Positions 7,518 through 16,678 of a stretch of 32,314 nucleotides of DNA are shown here, piece by piece. The stretch covers positions 1 to 32,314 of the forward strand of contig JBGVFO010000084.1 of assembly GCA_045121195.1 (NCBI GenBank), written 5' to 3'. Source of the stretch: RGIG8775 sp045121195. Lineage in GTDB: Bacteria; Bacillota; Clostridia; Oscillospirales; CAG-272. The first letter of the stretch is position 1. Each line of letters opens with the position of its first letter. The position numbers were made by a program, and so were the translations under genes. The notes beneath the pieces were generated by a model. That model ran no database searches. It saw nothing but the letters and a program-made list of their open reading frames with translations, and was not told the origin of the DNA.

Positions 7518-10500
7518 CCCAGTCGTCTCCCTTCTTCTTTGCAATATCGCTTACGTCAAGTGCCAGAACCTTGGAGATACCGCGCTCGGGCATGGTAACA
7601 CCGTACAAGCGGTCTGCCGCCTCCATGGTACCGCGGCGGTGGGTGATCAGAATGAACTGCGTACCGTCCGCGTAGCGCTGAATGTACTCGGCAAAGCGTG
7701 CCACGTTGACCTCGTCCAGCGCCGCCTCGATCTCGTCCAGAATGTAGAAGGGCGTGGGGTTGACCTTGAGGATCGCGAACAGAAGCGCAATGGCGACGAA
7801 CGCCTGCTCTCCGCCCGAAAGCTGCATCATATTGCTGATGTTCTTTCCGGGGGGAACCGCTCTGATCTCAATGCCACTGGTCAGCACGTTCTCGGGATCG
7901 GTCAGCGAAAGCTCCGCAGAGCCGCCGCCAAACAGCTCGGAGAAGGTCTGGTTGAAGTTCTCGTTGATCTTGTTGAAGGAGTCAATGAAGGATGTCTTCA
8001 TCTCCCGCTCCAGCTTATCAATGATCTTGAGAAGCTCGGTCTTGGAATCGTTGAGGTCACGGATCTGACGCTCCATATGATCATAACGTTCCTTGACTTC
8101 TTTGTATTTATTCACGGCGTCAAGGTCTACGTTACCGATAGCGCGAAGCTTGTTTCTGCAATCCGCCTGCTTCGCCGCCGTTGCCGCGCGGGTCACGGCG
8201 GTAATGGGGGGATAGCCGAGCGAAACCGCCTCAGCGCGGGTCATTTCATAATCGTCCCACAGCTTGGTAGCAAGCTTGTCCTGCTCGTTCTTGAGGGCGG
8301 TAAGCCTGTTTTCGTTCTTGGTATGCTGACGGAAAATGACCTCCTGCTCGGCGCGCTTTTCACGGATCTTGGTATTCATAGCGGAGAGCTTCTTTTCAAA
8401 CTCAAAGCTGTCGTTTTCCAGAAGCGCTCTCTTGGCGTTCAGCTCGGACAGGAGCTTTTCGCCCTCGGCAAGCCGCACGCGGTTTTCCTTCTGCGACGCC
8501 TCAAACGCCCCGATCTGTCTTTGGCATTCCTCGATCTTGTGCTTTTGCGCCTCGATTCCCGCGCGATGCGAAGCAATGCGCTCGTCGAGAGAGGAAGCCA
8601 GCGCCTTCTCGGTTTCAATATCCTTCTGCGCCTCGATGGTGTTGACGTAAAGCTCGGTGATGGTAGCGGAAAGAGCTTCGCAGCGCTCCAGAATTTCATT
8701 GCGCTCCACGTCCTTGTCGGAGCGGAACTCGCTGATCTCGCGAATGGCCTCGGAAAGCTCCTTTTCCTTGGCGGAAAGCACAACAGCCTCCTCCTCGTAC
8801 CGACGGTGCTGCTCAATGACGCTTCCGTAATCGGCGCGGAGCTTTTCGGCAAGGGTGTTGTTTGCCTCCAGCTTTGCGCGAAGCTGCTCCAGCGTGGTGC
8901 TCTCGCCACTCTTCATCACGTCAAGGATGCGGCGCTTATCCTCCTCGGAGGAGGTGCTCTGCTCGAGCTCGACAATGGTTTTATTCAGCGCCTCCAGCTC
9001 GCGGTTGATTGCCGCCATCTCGCCGTTCAGCACCTTCAGCTTTTCCTCCATGGCGCGGATCTCGCCCGCACGTCCCAGAATACTGCCTCGGTGTCTGACA
9101 GAACCGCCGGTAAAGGATCCGCCCGCCTGGATCTGCTGTCCGTCGAGGGTAACCACCTTTACGTAGTATTTGAGCGCCTTCGCCATTTCGGTGGCATTAT
9201 CAATATTGTCAAAGACCACCGTTCTTCCCAAAAGAGAAGAAACGATCTCTCGGAATTTGTTATCGCAGGTAACCAGCTCGTCCGCGAAGGAAATGAAGCC
9301 GCGGAAGCCACGGGACTCCTCCATCTCGTGGGTAGGCTCCTGACCCTTCATAGACGTGATCGGGAAGAAGGTGGCGCGACCCGCCTCTGCCTTTTTCAAG
9401 GCAAACATAGCGTTCTTTGCCGTTTCCTCGTTCTCGACGACGATGTGCTGAAGGTTTGCCGCAAGGGCTGTTTCAATCGCCGTCACATAGCGATCCTCCA
9501 CCTGAATGACCTGAGTCAGGGGGCCGTAGATCTTGCCGCAACGGGCGCCGCTGCGGTCGGTGATCTTGCCCTCGGCGTACGCCTTCATTACGTAGCGAAC
9601 GCTGTTGGAGTAGCCCTCAAACTGCTCCTCCATGGCGCGGAAGGTATCGATCCTCTGCTTGGCGGAATCGCCTGCCAGCTTCTTTTCGGCATAGCGCTCC
9701 TCCAGCTCTCGGCGCGCCTCGTATTTCTCCGCAAGTGCCTCGTTGCCCTTGGCGATCGCCTCGTTGACCGCGACAAGCTTTTCCTCGTAGGAGGCAAGGG
9801 TCGTCTCGGTCCGCGCGATCTTTTCGCCCAGCTCCTTTGCGATCCTCTCGTACTTTTCGATCTCCTCAAGGGTCGAGGAGTTCTTGCCGTCGTCATCCGA
9901 CTTGGCGTTTTCAATGACCGACAGTCTGACCCGAATATCGGTCGCCCCTTTTTCGTAGGCGCGAATATCGGTAAGTGCCTCCGCGATCTTAGTTTCCAGC
10001 GCCTCCGCCTCGGCACGGAGCCTTCTCTGCTCCTCTTGCGCGTCGGCGTGCTTTTTCACGCGCTCGGCAAGGTGCGCCTCAAGCTCCTTCACCCGTCCGT
10101 AACGCGCCTCCAGTCCGCGTCCGTCGTCCTCGATCGCCTTTTCGTATTCCCGAATCACCTCTGCCGCGCCTTCCATCAGCTCGGCGGTGTGGGAGATATT
10201 GGTCTTGGACACCTGATACTCGCTATCCAGATCGTGATTGGTCTTGGTCTGCTCGCCAATGCGGGCAAGAAGCTGCTCGGAGGCATACTTGTTGTTCTGC
10301 GAAACGTCGAACAGTCTTTCGTTCTGCGCCTCGTAAGAAGCGATGGTATCGTTCACGGTATTGAGATCGAAGGAGGAGCGGTTATAGTTTTCCTCTGCCT
10401 CTGCGATCTCGCTTTGCAGCTTTTCGGTATCGTACAGCCAAAGCTGAACGTCCACGCGCTTTTTGGTTTCCAGAAGCTCAATGGCGCGTGACGCCTTTTC

Positions 10501-11133
10501 CGCTTCCTTTTCCAGAGGACCGACCTGCGCCGCCACCTCGGTAAATACGTCGTTGATACGGGTCATATTATCCTCGGTGTCAGCCAGCTTGCGCTCTGCT
10601 TCGGTCTTCTTGTGACGGTACTTGGCAATACCCGAAGCGTCCTCAAAGATGCTTCTTCTCTCATCGCTCTTACGGGAAATGATCTCGGCGATCTTACCCT
10701 GTCCGATGATGGAATAGCCGTCACGTCCCACGCCCGTGTTCATAAACAGCTCGTAGATGTCCTTCAGACGTACTGGCTGACGGTTTATGTAATATTCACT
10801 GTCGCCCGAGCGGTAATAACGGCGGGTGACCGTCACCTCGTCGTACATACACTCCAGACGGTTTTCGGGATCGCGGTTATCAAAGGTAACCGATACCTCC
10901 GCATATCCCATGGGCTTGCGGCTATCCGCGCCGCCGAAGATAATATCGCCCATACGCGTCCCGCGGAGATTTTTGGAGGAGATCTCACCCAGAACCCAAC
11001 GCATGGCGTCGGAAATATTGGATTTTCCGCTTCCGTTAGGACCTACGATCACGGTAGTGCCCGCACCGAAGGTCAGCTTTGTTTTATCGGGAAAGGATTT
11101 GAAGCCCTGAAGCTCCAGAGATTTGAGATACAA
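7501..11133 (-). CDS. smc: Chromosome segregation protein SMC
   Basis: Structural maintenance of chromosomes ATPase, 1210 residues, which with ScpA and ScpB loads at the origin and extrudes DNA loops. Walker A GPNGSGKSNISDAMRWVLGE is at about 32-51. It is followed by a long coiled coil, a hinge at about 510-660 (GKIYGPLTQVIQVEDRYVTA onward), the return coil, the ABC signature LSGGEQAFVAIALLFA and Walker B FYILDEIEAALDEVN. The start is TTG at 11133 with GGAGGG 7 nt upstream; MYLKSLELQGFKSF is the standard SMC N-terminus. A promoter-like sequence at 11207-11235 suggests it can be transcribed separately from rnc. Confidence 0.98.
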   Translation of the reverse strand: MYLKSLELQGFKSFPDKTKLTFGAGTTVIVGPNGSGKSNISDAMRWVLGEISSKNLRGTRMGDIIFGGADSRKPMGYAEVSVTFDNRDPENRLECMYDEVTVTRRYYRSGDSEYYINRQPVRLKDIYELFMNTGVGRDGYSIIGQGKIAEIISRKSDERRSIFEDASGIAKYRHKKTEAERKLADTEDNMTRINDVFTEVAAQVGPLEKEAEKASRAIELLETKKRVDVQLWLYDTEKLQSEIAEAEENYNRSSFDLNTVNDTIASYEAQNERLFDVSQNNKYASEQLLARIGEQTKTNHDLDSEYQVSKTNISHTAELMEGAAEVIREYEKAIEDDGRGLEARYGRVKELEAHLAERVKKHADAQEEQRRLRAEAEALETKIAEALTDIRAYEKGATDIRVRLSVIENAKSDDDGKNSSTLEEIEKYERIAKELGEKIARTETTLASYEEKLVAVNEAIAKGNEALAEKYEARRELEERYAEKKLAGDSAKQRIDTFRAMEEQFEGYSNSVRYVMKAYAEGKITDRSGARCGKIYGPLTQVIQVEDRYVTAIETALAANLQHIVVENEETAKNAMFALKKAEAGRATFFPITSMKGQEPTHEMEESRGFRGFISFADELVTCDNKFREIVSSLLGRTVVFDNIDNATEMAKALKYYVKVVTLDGQQIQAGGSFTGGSVRHRGSILGRAGEIRAMEEKLKVLNGEMAAINRELEALNKTIVELEQSTSSEEDKRRILDVMKSGESTTLEQLRAKLEANNTLAEKLRADYGSVIEQHRRYEEEAVVLSAKEKELSEAIREISEFRSDKDVERNEILERCEALSATITELYVNTIEAQKDIETEKALASSLDERIASHRAGIEAQKHKIEECQRQIGAFEASQKENRVRLAEGEKLLSELNAKRALLENDSFEFEKKLSAMNTKIREKRAEQEVIFRQHTKNENRLTALKNEQDKLATKLWDDYEMTRAEAVSLGYPPITAVTRAATAAKQADCRNKLRAIGNVDLDAVNKYKEVKERYDHMERQIRDLNDSKTELLKIIDKLEREMKTSFIDSFNKINENFNQTFSELFGGGSAELSLTDPENVLTSGIEIRAVPPGKNISNMMQLSGGEQAFVAIALLFAILKVNPTPFYILDEIEAALDEVNVARFAEYIQRYADGTQFILITHRRGTMEAADRLYGVTMPERGISKVLALDVSDIAKKKGDDWDGIFG

Positions 11134-11157
11134 CCGATTGCCCTCCTTTCAGCATTA

Positions 11158-11170
11158 CGGGCTATGCCCG
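11158..11170 (-). other. Small hairpin in smc leader
   Basis: A 5-bp inverted repeat (CGGGC / GCCCG, 3-nt loop) lies between the predicted smc promoter and the smc binding site. It is too short and lacks a T-run to be a terminator, and may only be a minor 5' UTR structure. Confidence 0.3.
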
Positions 11171-11185
11171 CTCTATAAAATATAA

Positions 11186-12196
11186 TTATATAATATCAAT
11201 TATAATATTATACCGCATTAATTCACTTTTTTCAAGAACTTTTACGCACAAAGGCGAATATTTTTTATAAATTCTTTCGGCATTGACCCGTTTTTGCCCT
11301 ACGGCGCGGGAAACCGCTCCCTTCGGCACGTAAAACGTTACGGACCTTCCCGCCACGTCACCACGCTCATCCAGAAGTCGACACATCTCCTCGTAGAAGA
11401 TCTCACCCATAGCAAGCTCGCCGATGGCACTGTGAGAGGCGCCGCCGTACACCTTGTCCGATGCAAGATTTTCCGAGGCGCAAAGCCCAACGCGAATGCA
11501 AGGAACGTCACGCTTGCGGAACACGTCCAACACCGCCTTGGTGCGCGCCACCGCCTCCTCGGTCGTAAGCGGACGGTACTTCCCCGCCTTTGCCATATCG
11601 CAAAGCTCGGTATCCTCAAACACCACGGTGGGATAGACGCGGACGCCGTCCACCGCCAGATCGCAAAGGGCTTTTGCCGTTTCGACCTCCCGTGCGCTAT
11701 CAGACGCGGGAAGCCCCACCATCATCTGCCCGATCAGCGAAAATCCGTATTGCTTGACCAGCGCGCAAGCCCGTTTTCCGTCCTCGGCGGTATGTCCGCG
11801 CTTTGCCGCCGCGAGAACACCATCGTCCATACTCTGAAGTCCAAGCTCGATCGTTTTCACGGAATAGAGGGAAAGAATCTCCAAGACCTCACCGTCGATA
11901 TAATCGGGTCGGGTAGACAACCGGATCGCGTCCACGCTCCCCTCTCGAACGAAGTGCTCCGCCCGCTCCAGAAGCGACACCATCAAGTCACGGTCAATGC
12001 CTGTAAAGGAGCCGCCGAAGAAGGCGATCTCCACCTCCGCAGGGCGGGTCACGGTGGAAAGCACCTGTCTAATCTCCTGCTCCATTGCCTCAATGTTGAA
12101 GCTTTCCTTTCCCGAGATAGACCGCTGATTGCAGAAAACACACCCGTTAGGACACCCTAAATGGGGAATAAAAATGGGAATATTAACGTGCTTCAT
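11186..12196 (-). CDS. Elp3-like radical SAM protein
   Basis: Radical S-adenosylmethionine enzyme of unknown substrate, 336 residues. The 4Fe-4S cluster motif is CPNGCVFC (CX3CX2C, about residues 14-21) and a SAM-binding segment AFFGGSFTGID follows near residue 60. The fold resembles the radical SAM half of Elp3 but there is no acetyltransferase domain. It occupies the position between rnc and smc seen in many Clostridia. The ATG at 12196 with GGAGG just upstream was chosen. The last dozen codons are strikingly AT-rich (ending RYNIIIDII) and overlap a promoter for smc, so the tail may not be under protein-level selection. Confidence 0.85.
   Translation of the reverse strand: MKHVNIPIFIPHLGCPNGCVFCNQRSISGKESFNIEAMEQEIRQVLSTVTRPAEVEIAFFGGSFTGIDRDLMVSLLERAEHFVREGSVDAIRLSTRPDYIDGEVLEILSLYSVKTIELGLQSMDDGVLAAAKRGHTAEDGKRACALVKQYGFSLIGQMMVGLPASDSAREVETAKALCDLAVDGVRVYPTVVFEDTELCDMAKAGKYRPLTTEEAVARTKAVLDVFRKRDVPCIRVGLCASENLASDKVYGGASHSAIGELAMGEIFYEEMCRLLDERGDVAGRSVTFYVPKGAVSRAVGQKRVNAERIYKKYSPLCVKVLEKSELMRYNIIIDII
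11207..11235 (-). promoter_or_regulatory. Predicted sigma-A promoter of smc inside radical SAM gene
   Basis: The minus strand reads TTGAAA (11235-11230), a 17-nt spacer, then TATAAT (11212-11207). This matches 11 of 12 consensus bases. It lies in the final codons of the radical SAM gene and about 75 nt upstream of the smc start codon. Confidence 0.72.
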
Positions 12197-12214
12197 AAGC
12201 CTCCATAAACCAAG

Positions 12215-12239
12215 ACGGGGGAACACTTCTGTTCCCCGT
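12215..12239 (-). other. Intercistronic hairpin between rnc and radical SAM gene
   Basis: A 10-bp stem with one bulged base and a 4-nt loop (12215-12225 with 12230-12239) begins 5 bases after the rnc stop codon. On the minus strand it is not followed by a T-run, so it is not a standard terminator. It could protect or mark the end of the rnc message, or be cut by RNase III itself; that is inference. Confidence 0.5.
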
Positions 12240-12244
12240 ATCTT

Positions 12245-12958
12245 TTACATTTCACCAAATAAGGAAAGCGCCTGCCGCGCCGCGTTCTGCTCCGCCTCAC
12301 GCTTGGAGCGTCCCGTTCCGCGACCGATCACGTTGGAGTTGAGCCGCGCTTCGACCTCAAAGGTCTTCATATGGTCGGGACCCAACTCGCCTACGACGGC
12401 GTATTCCAAAAAATCGCCCTCGGTCTGCTGAACAAACTGCTGAAGCGCCGTCTTATAATCCTTGCCGTGACCGACAGCAAGAAGCGCCTTCAGTCCCTCC
12501 TTTACAAGAGGCATCAAAAAGGCGGAAACCACCTTTTTTCCTTCCGCGCCCGCATCCAGATACATGGCGGCAAGAAGCGCCTCAAAGGCATTCTCAAGGA
12601 TCTTGTCGTTGGAGCGACCGCCGTTCTTCTCCTCGCCGTTGCCGAGGAACATATAGGAACCGAGATCAATGCTCCGCGCAAAGCTCGAAAGCGACCGCCC
12701 GCAAACCAGCTCGGCACGCATCTTGGTAAGCTCCCCCTCGGGAAGCTCGCTCTGCTCGAGAAACAAATATTCACTTACAATGATCGAAAGCACCGAGTCG
12801 CCCAAAAATTCCAGACGCTCGTTACATTCTATCGCGCCTCTTTTCGTCCGAAGCTCGTTGGAATAGGACGAATGGGTAAGCGCGGTTTCGAGAAGCCTCG
12901 GATCGTGAAACCGATAGCCAAGACGCTCCTCCAGCATTGACATTGCTTGTGGCATCAT
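12245..12958 (-). CDS. rnc: Ribonuclease III
   Basis: Double-strand-specific endoribonuclease for rRNA processing and mRNA turnover, 237 residues. The catalytic signature NERLEFLGDSVL is at about 46-57 and the second acidic site is in NDKILENAFEALLAAMYLD (about 117-135). A double-stranded RNA-binding domain fills the C-terminal 75 residues (KTALQQFVQQ ... GRSKREAEQNAARQAL). The ATG at 12958 has an AAGGAA binding site. It lies 32 nt after trmFO and upstream of the radical SAM gene and smc. Confidence 0.97.
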   Translation of the reverse strand: MMPQAMSMLEERLGYRFHDPRLLETALTHSSYSNELRTKRGAIECNERLEFLGDSVLSIIVSEYLFLEQSELPEGELTKMRAELVCGRSLSSFARSIDLGSYMFLGNGEEKNGGRSNDKILENAFEALLAAMYLDAGAEGKKVVSAFLMPLVKEGLKALLAVGHGKDYKTALQQFVQQTEGDFLEYAVVGELGPDHMKTFEVEARLNSNVIGRGTGRSKREAEQNAARQALSLFGEM

Positions 12959-12990
12959 AGTATAATTCCTTACTTCCGTATATTTCTTGC

Positions 12991-14328
12991 CTACGCCTTG
13001 TGGGCGAAAACCAGATCCCTGATCTCCTCTACGGCGGCAAGGGACCGATCGGACAGGATCTGATATTTGACGGGCTTACCGCCCTTGACACGTTGAGGCA
13101 GAGGCTCCACGATCCCGAAATTGGCGTTCATGGGAACAAAGGCGCCGTTTCCGCCGTCCTTAACGTAATGCGCCATAGCGCCCAACATCGTGGTTCTCGG
13201 GAACAGGATCGGCTCCTCGCCAAGCACCCGTCGCGCGGCGTTCAGCCCCGCTACGAAGCCCGAGCCTGCCGACTCCACGTATCCCTCAACGCCCGTCATC
13301 TGACCCGCGAAGAATACGTCGGGTCGTGTGAGCATAGCATAATCCGCGCCGAGAAGTCCCGGCGAATTGAGATAGGTGTTGCGGTGCATAATGCCGTACC
13401 GCAAAAATTCGGCGTTCTCAAGGCCGGGGATCAGACGAAATACCCTTCTCTGCTCGGGGAAGGTCAGATGGGTCTGGAAGCCCACGAGATTATACATAGT
13501 TCCCTCGCGGTTCTCCTTGCGAAGCTGAACCACGGCATAGGATTCCTCTCCCGTGCGCTTGTCTACCAGTCCTACGGGCTTGAGCGGACCGTAACGCAGG
13601 GTATCGTAGCCGCGCTTTGCCATGACCTCGACGGGCATACAGCCCTCAAACACCTTCAGCTTTTGAGATTCGCGGTCGAAGTCCTTGAGCTCCGCCTCCT
13701 GTGCCGAAACGAGTGCCTCATAGAAGACATCGTACTGCGCCTTCGTCATAGGACAGTTGATGTAATCGGCATCGCCCTTGTCATAGCGCGACGCGAAGAA
13801 GGCAACGTCCATATTGATGGACGAAAAATCCACGATGGGTGCCGCCGCATCGAAGAAATGCAGGCCGCCGCATCCCAGCTCCTTCTCGATATAGTCCGCC
13901 ATGGCGTCCGAGGTCAAGGGGCCCGTGGCGATGACCGTAACGGTATCCTCCTCCACTCGGCTTACCTCAAAGGGAACGATCTCGATATTTTTATGATTTT
14001 TGATCTTTTCGGTGATATACTGCGAAAACAGAGTTCTGTCAACGGCAAGCGCCGAGCCCGCGGGAACACGGGTGGCGTGCGCCGCCTCCATAATGAGCGA
14101 CCCCATTCGGGTCAGCTCCTCCTTGAGCAGTCCTACGGCGTTGGTCACGCTGTCCGAACGAAGCGAATTGGAGCAAACCAGCTCCGCGAAGTCGGGAGAG
14201 TGATGGGCAGGCGTGTATTTTTCGGGCTTCATCTCGAAAAGCCGTACGGGAATACCGCGCTCGGCGATCTGCCAAGCCGCCTCGCAGCCCGCCAGTCCCG
14301 CGCCGTAAACGTGAATGGTTTTTTGCAT
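12991..14328 (-). CDS. trmFO: tRNA m5U54 methyltransferase TrmFO (folate/FAD-dependent)
   Basis: Makes ribothymidine at position 54 of tRNA using methylenetetrahydrofolate and FAD, the route used by many Gram-positive bacteria instead of SAM-dependent TrmA. The 445-residue product starts with the FAD-binding Rossmann motif VYGAGLAGCEAAW (about 6-18). It has the family block AELVCSNSLRSDS near residue 50 and a C-terminal FAGQMTGVEGYVESAGSGF block that completes the FAD site. The ATG at 14328 has GAGGAAA upstream. The topA-trmFO pairing is common in Bacillota; the xerC-hslVU-codY genes that follow it in Bacillus are absent here and rnc comes next. Confidence 0.96.
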   Translation of the reverse strand: MQKTIHVYGAGLAGCEAAWQIAERGIPVRLFEMKPEKYTPAHHSPDFAELVCSNSLRSDSVTNAVGLLKEELTRMGSLIMEAAHATRVPAGSALAVDRTLFSQYITEKIKNHKNIEIVPFEVSRVEEDTVTVIATGPLTSDAMADYIEKELGCGGLHFFDAAAPIVDFSSINMDVAFFASRYDKGDADYINCPMTKAQYDVFYEALVSAQEAELKDFDRESQKLKVFEGCMPVEVMAKRGYDTLRYGPLKPVGLVDKRTGEESYAVVQLRKENREGTMYNLVGFQTHLTFPEQRRVFRLIPGLENAEFLRYGIMHRNTYLNSPGLLGADYAMLTRPDVFFAGQMTGVEGYVESAGSGFVAGLNAARRVLGEEPILFPRTTMLGAMAHYVKDGGNGAFVPMNANFGIVEPLPQRVKGGKPVKYQILSDRSLAAVEEIRDLVFAHKA

Positions 14329-14357
14329 AGTATTTCCTCACGGGAGAGGACGCGGAA

Positions 14358-16643
14358 TTATTCCTCCGCGTTATCCGCTCCCTCGGTCTGTTCTACTTTT
14401 TGTTTATAGCCGCATCCGTCCTTGTGGCAAACCAGCATAGCGGCTCTGCCCTTCTTGCGATACAGCATCTCTCCGCAGTTGGGACACACCTCGGCGGTGG
14501 GAAGATCCCAGGTGGAGAAATCACAGCTCGGGTATTTCTCACAGCTGTAGAATACGGATTTTCCGCCCCGTCCGTGGCGGGTCAGGATCTTGGAGCCACA
14601 CTTGGGACAGGGTACGTCCAACGCCTCTGTCTTCTGCTTGGTGAATCTGCAGGCGGGATAATTGGAGCAGGCGTAAAATTCGCCGAAGGGGCCCTTCTTT
14701 ACGATCATATCGCTTCCGCACTTCTCGCACTTGAACTCCGAAACGCGGGGCGCCTCTTCCTTCTTCTCGCCCTCAAGAGGCTTGGTATTGCGGCAGGCAG
14801 GATAGTTGGGGCAAGCGGCAAATTTACCGAAGCGTCCCATCTTCACGACCATACGGCTACCGCACTTCTCGCAGATCATATCGGTTTCCTCTACGGGAAG
14901 CTCGATGCTGGCGGTACCGAGCTTGCTCTGTGCCGCCTCCAGCTCCTTGGAGAAGTCGCCCCAGAACTCCGAAAGAACGGCGTTCAGCTCGGCTTTTCCG
15001 TTTTCAATGCTATCCAGATTGGTCTCCACGTCTGCCGTAAACTGGTAGTCGACGATATCCGAGAAGTTTTCCTTCATGATCTTGGTGATGATCTCTCCAA
15101 GAGGCGTGGGAACGAATGCCTTTCCTTCCTTCTTCACGTAGTTACGGGCAAGAATGGTGGTAATGATAGGCGTATAGGTACCGGGACGGCCGATTCCCTT
15201 TTCCTCAAGGAATTTGATCAGCGACGCGTCATTGTATCTGGGAGGCGCCTCGGTAAAGTGACGGTCAGGCGTCACCGTCTCGGCTGCAAGCGTCTGTCCT
15301 TCCTTGATGTCGGGGATACGGATATCGCGCACCTCGCGGATCTCGTCCGCCGTTACGCGGCTCTCCTCCTCGGACTCCTCATATACCGCCATATAGCCCT
15401 GGAAGCCTACCGAATAGCCGCTGGCGCGGAAGGTATAGCCTGCGCAATTAAAGTCGGCGTTCACGGTATTCAGCTCCGCGGACTCCATCTGGCTCGCGAT
15501 GAAGCGATCCCAGATCAGCTTATACAGCTTATACTGCTCGGAGGTCAGGTATTTCTTGACCATAGCAGGCTCGATGCCGACGCGAGCGGGGCGGATCGCC
15601 TCGTGGGCGTCCTGCGCGCCTGCACGGGATTTATAGACACGGGGGGTCTTGGGGCAATATGCCGCACCGAACTTCTCTCCGATCAGCTCACGCGCTTCGT
15701 TTTGCGCGTCTACCGAGACTCTCTGGGAGTCGGTACGCATATAGGTGATAAGACCCTGCGTGCCGCCCAGCTCCGATCCGATATTGATACCCTCGTACAG
15801 CTCCTGCGCGACGCGCATAATACGGGAGGACTGGAAATTCAGCTTCCGGGAAGCCTCCTGCTGAAGGGTGGAGGTGGTAAAGGGAGGCAGGGGAGACTTC
15901 TTGCGCTTGGCTCTCTTCACGGCGGAAACGGTAAATTCCTTGCCCGCAACGGCAGAAAGAACGGCGTTTGCCGCCTCCTCGTTCTTCAGCTTGGTCTTCT
16001 TTCCGTTCTGACCGTAAAATCTTACGGGGAAGGGCTTGCCCGCGCCATCGGGGATCAGCAGGGCGTCAATGGTCCAGTACTCCTCCGGCACAAACGCGCG
16101 GATCTCCTCCTCGCGGTCCACGATAATGCGGGTCGCCGCAGACTGTACGCGTCCCGCGGAGAGTCCGCTCTTAACGTTCTTCCAAAGGAAGGGGGAAAGC
16201 TTATAGCCCACGATACGGTCGAGAATTCTTCTCGCCTGCTGGGCATCCACAAGATTCATATCAATGCTGCGGGGCTCCTTGATAGAGGCCTTTACCACGG
16301 ACGGTGTGATCTCGTTGAAGCTGACGCGAAGCGTCTTCTCCACGGGAATCTGAAGTGCCGTCGCCAGGTGCCACGCAATAGCCTCTCCCTCACGGTCAGG
16401 GTCGGTTGCAAGGAAGATCTTTTTTGCGTTCTTTGCTTCCTTGCGGATCTCCTTAATGAGATCGCCCTTGCCGCGAATATTTATATAGTGCGGTGCAAAA
16501 TCGTTCTCGATATCCACGCCAAGAGTGCTCTTGGGAAGGTCTCTTACGTGACCCTTGGATGCGATAACCTTATAGTTTGCGCCAAGATATTTCTTGATCG
16601 GTGCAATTTTGGTTGGTGACTCAACAATGACAAGATTCGCCAT
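14358..16643 (-). CDS. topA: DNA topoisomerase I (type IA)
   Basis: Relaxes negative supercoils through a 5'-phosphotyrosine intermediate. The Toprim domain is N-terminal (LVIVESPTKIAPIKKYLG; DPDREGEAIAWHL). The family segment SAGRVQSAATRIIVDREEE follows, and the catalytic Tyr lies in GLITYMRTDSQRVS near residue 300. The C-terminal third carries four Cys4 zinc-ribbon modules beginning CEKCGSRM, CEKCGSDM, CPKCGSKI and CPNCGEML. The fourth is the most divergent and ends in CHKDGC. The total of 761 residues is slightly longer than B. subtilis TopA. The ATG at 16643 has AGAGGAAA upstream. A consensus promoter inside dprA (17739-17767) may drive it. Confidence 0.97.
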   Translation of the reverse strand: MANLVIVESPTKIAPIKKYLGANYKVIASKGHVRDLPKSTLGVDIENDFAPHYINIRGKGDLIKEIRKEAKNAKKIFLATDPDREGEAIAWHLATALQIPVEKTLRVSFNEITPSVVKASIKEPRSIDMNLVDAQQARRILDRIVGYKLSPFLWKNVKSGLSAGRVQSAATRIIVDREEEIRAFVPEEYWTIDALLIPDGAGKPFPVRFYGQNGKKTKLKNEEAANAVLSAVAGKEFTVSAVKRAKRKKSPLPPFTTSTLQQEASRKLNFQSSRIMRVAQELYEGINIGSELGGTQGLITYMRTDSQRVSVDAQNEARELIGEKFGAAYCPKTPRVYKSRAGAQDAHEAIRPARVGIEPAMVKKYLTSEQYKLYKLIWDRFIASQMESAELNTVNADFNCAGYTFRASGYSVGFQGYMAVYEESEEESRVTADEIREVRDIRIPDIKEGQTLAAETVTPDRHFTEAPPRYNDASLIKFLEEKGIGRPGTYTPIITTILARNYVKKEGKAFVPTPLGEIITKIMKENFSDIVDYQFTADVETNLDSIENGKAELNAVLSEFWGDFSKELEAAQSKLGTASIELPVEETDMICEKCGSRMVVKMGRFGKFAACPNYPACRNTKPLEGEKKEEAPRVSEFKCEKCGSDMIVKKGPFGEFYACSNYPACRFTKQKTEALDVPCPKCGSKILTRHGRGGKSVFYSCEKYPSCDFSTWDLPTAEVCPNCGEMLYRKKGRAAMLVCHKDGCGYKQKVEQTEGADNAEE

Positions 16644-16678
16644 TCTTTTTCCTCTTTCTTTCCATCAAACAAATGTAA

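Noticed and set aside
7087..10491. 1134-codon open frame on the plus strand opposite smc
   Set aside because: It is a mirror of smc caused by GC-rich codon bias. It has no ribosome binding site, no recognisable domains, and smc itself is unambiguous.
14400..16619. 739-codon open frame on the plus strand opposite topA
   Set aside because: It is antisense to a clear topoisomerase I, has a composition typical of reverse-strand shadows, and no start signal.
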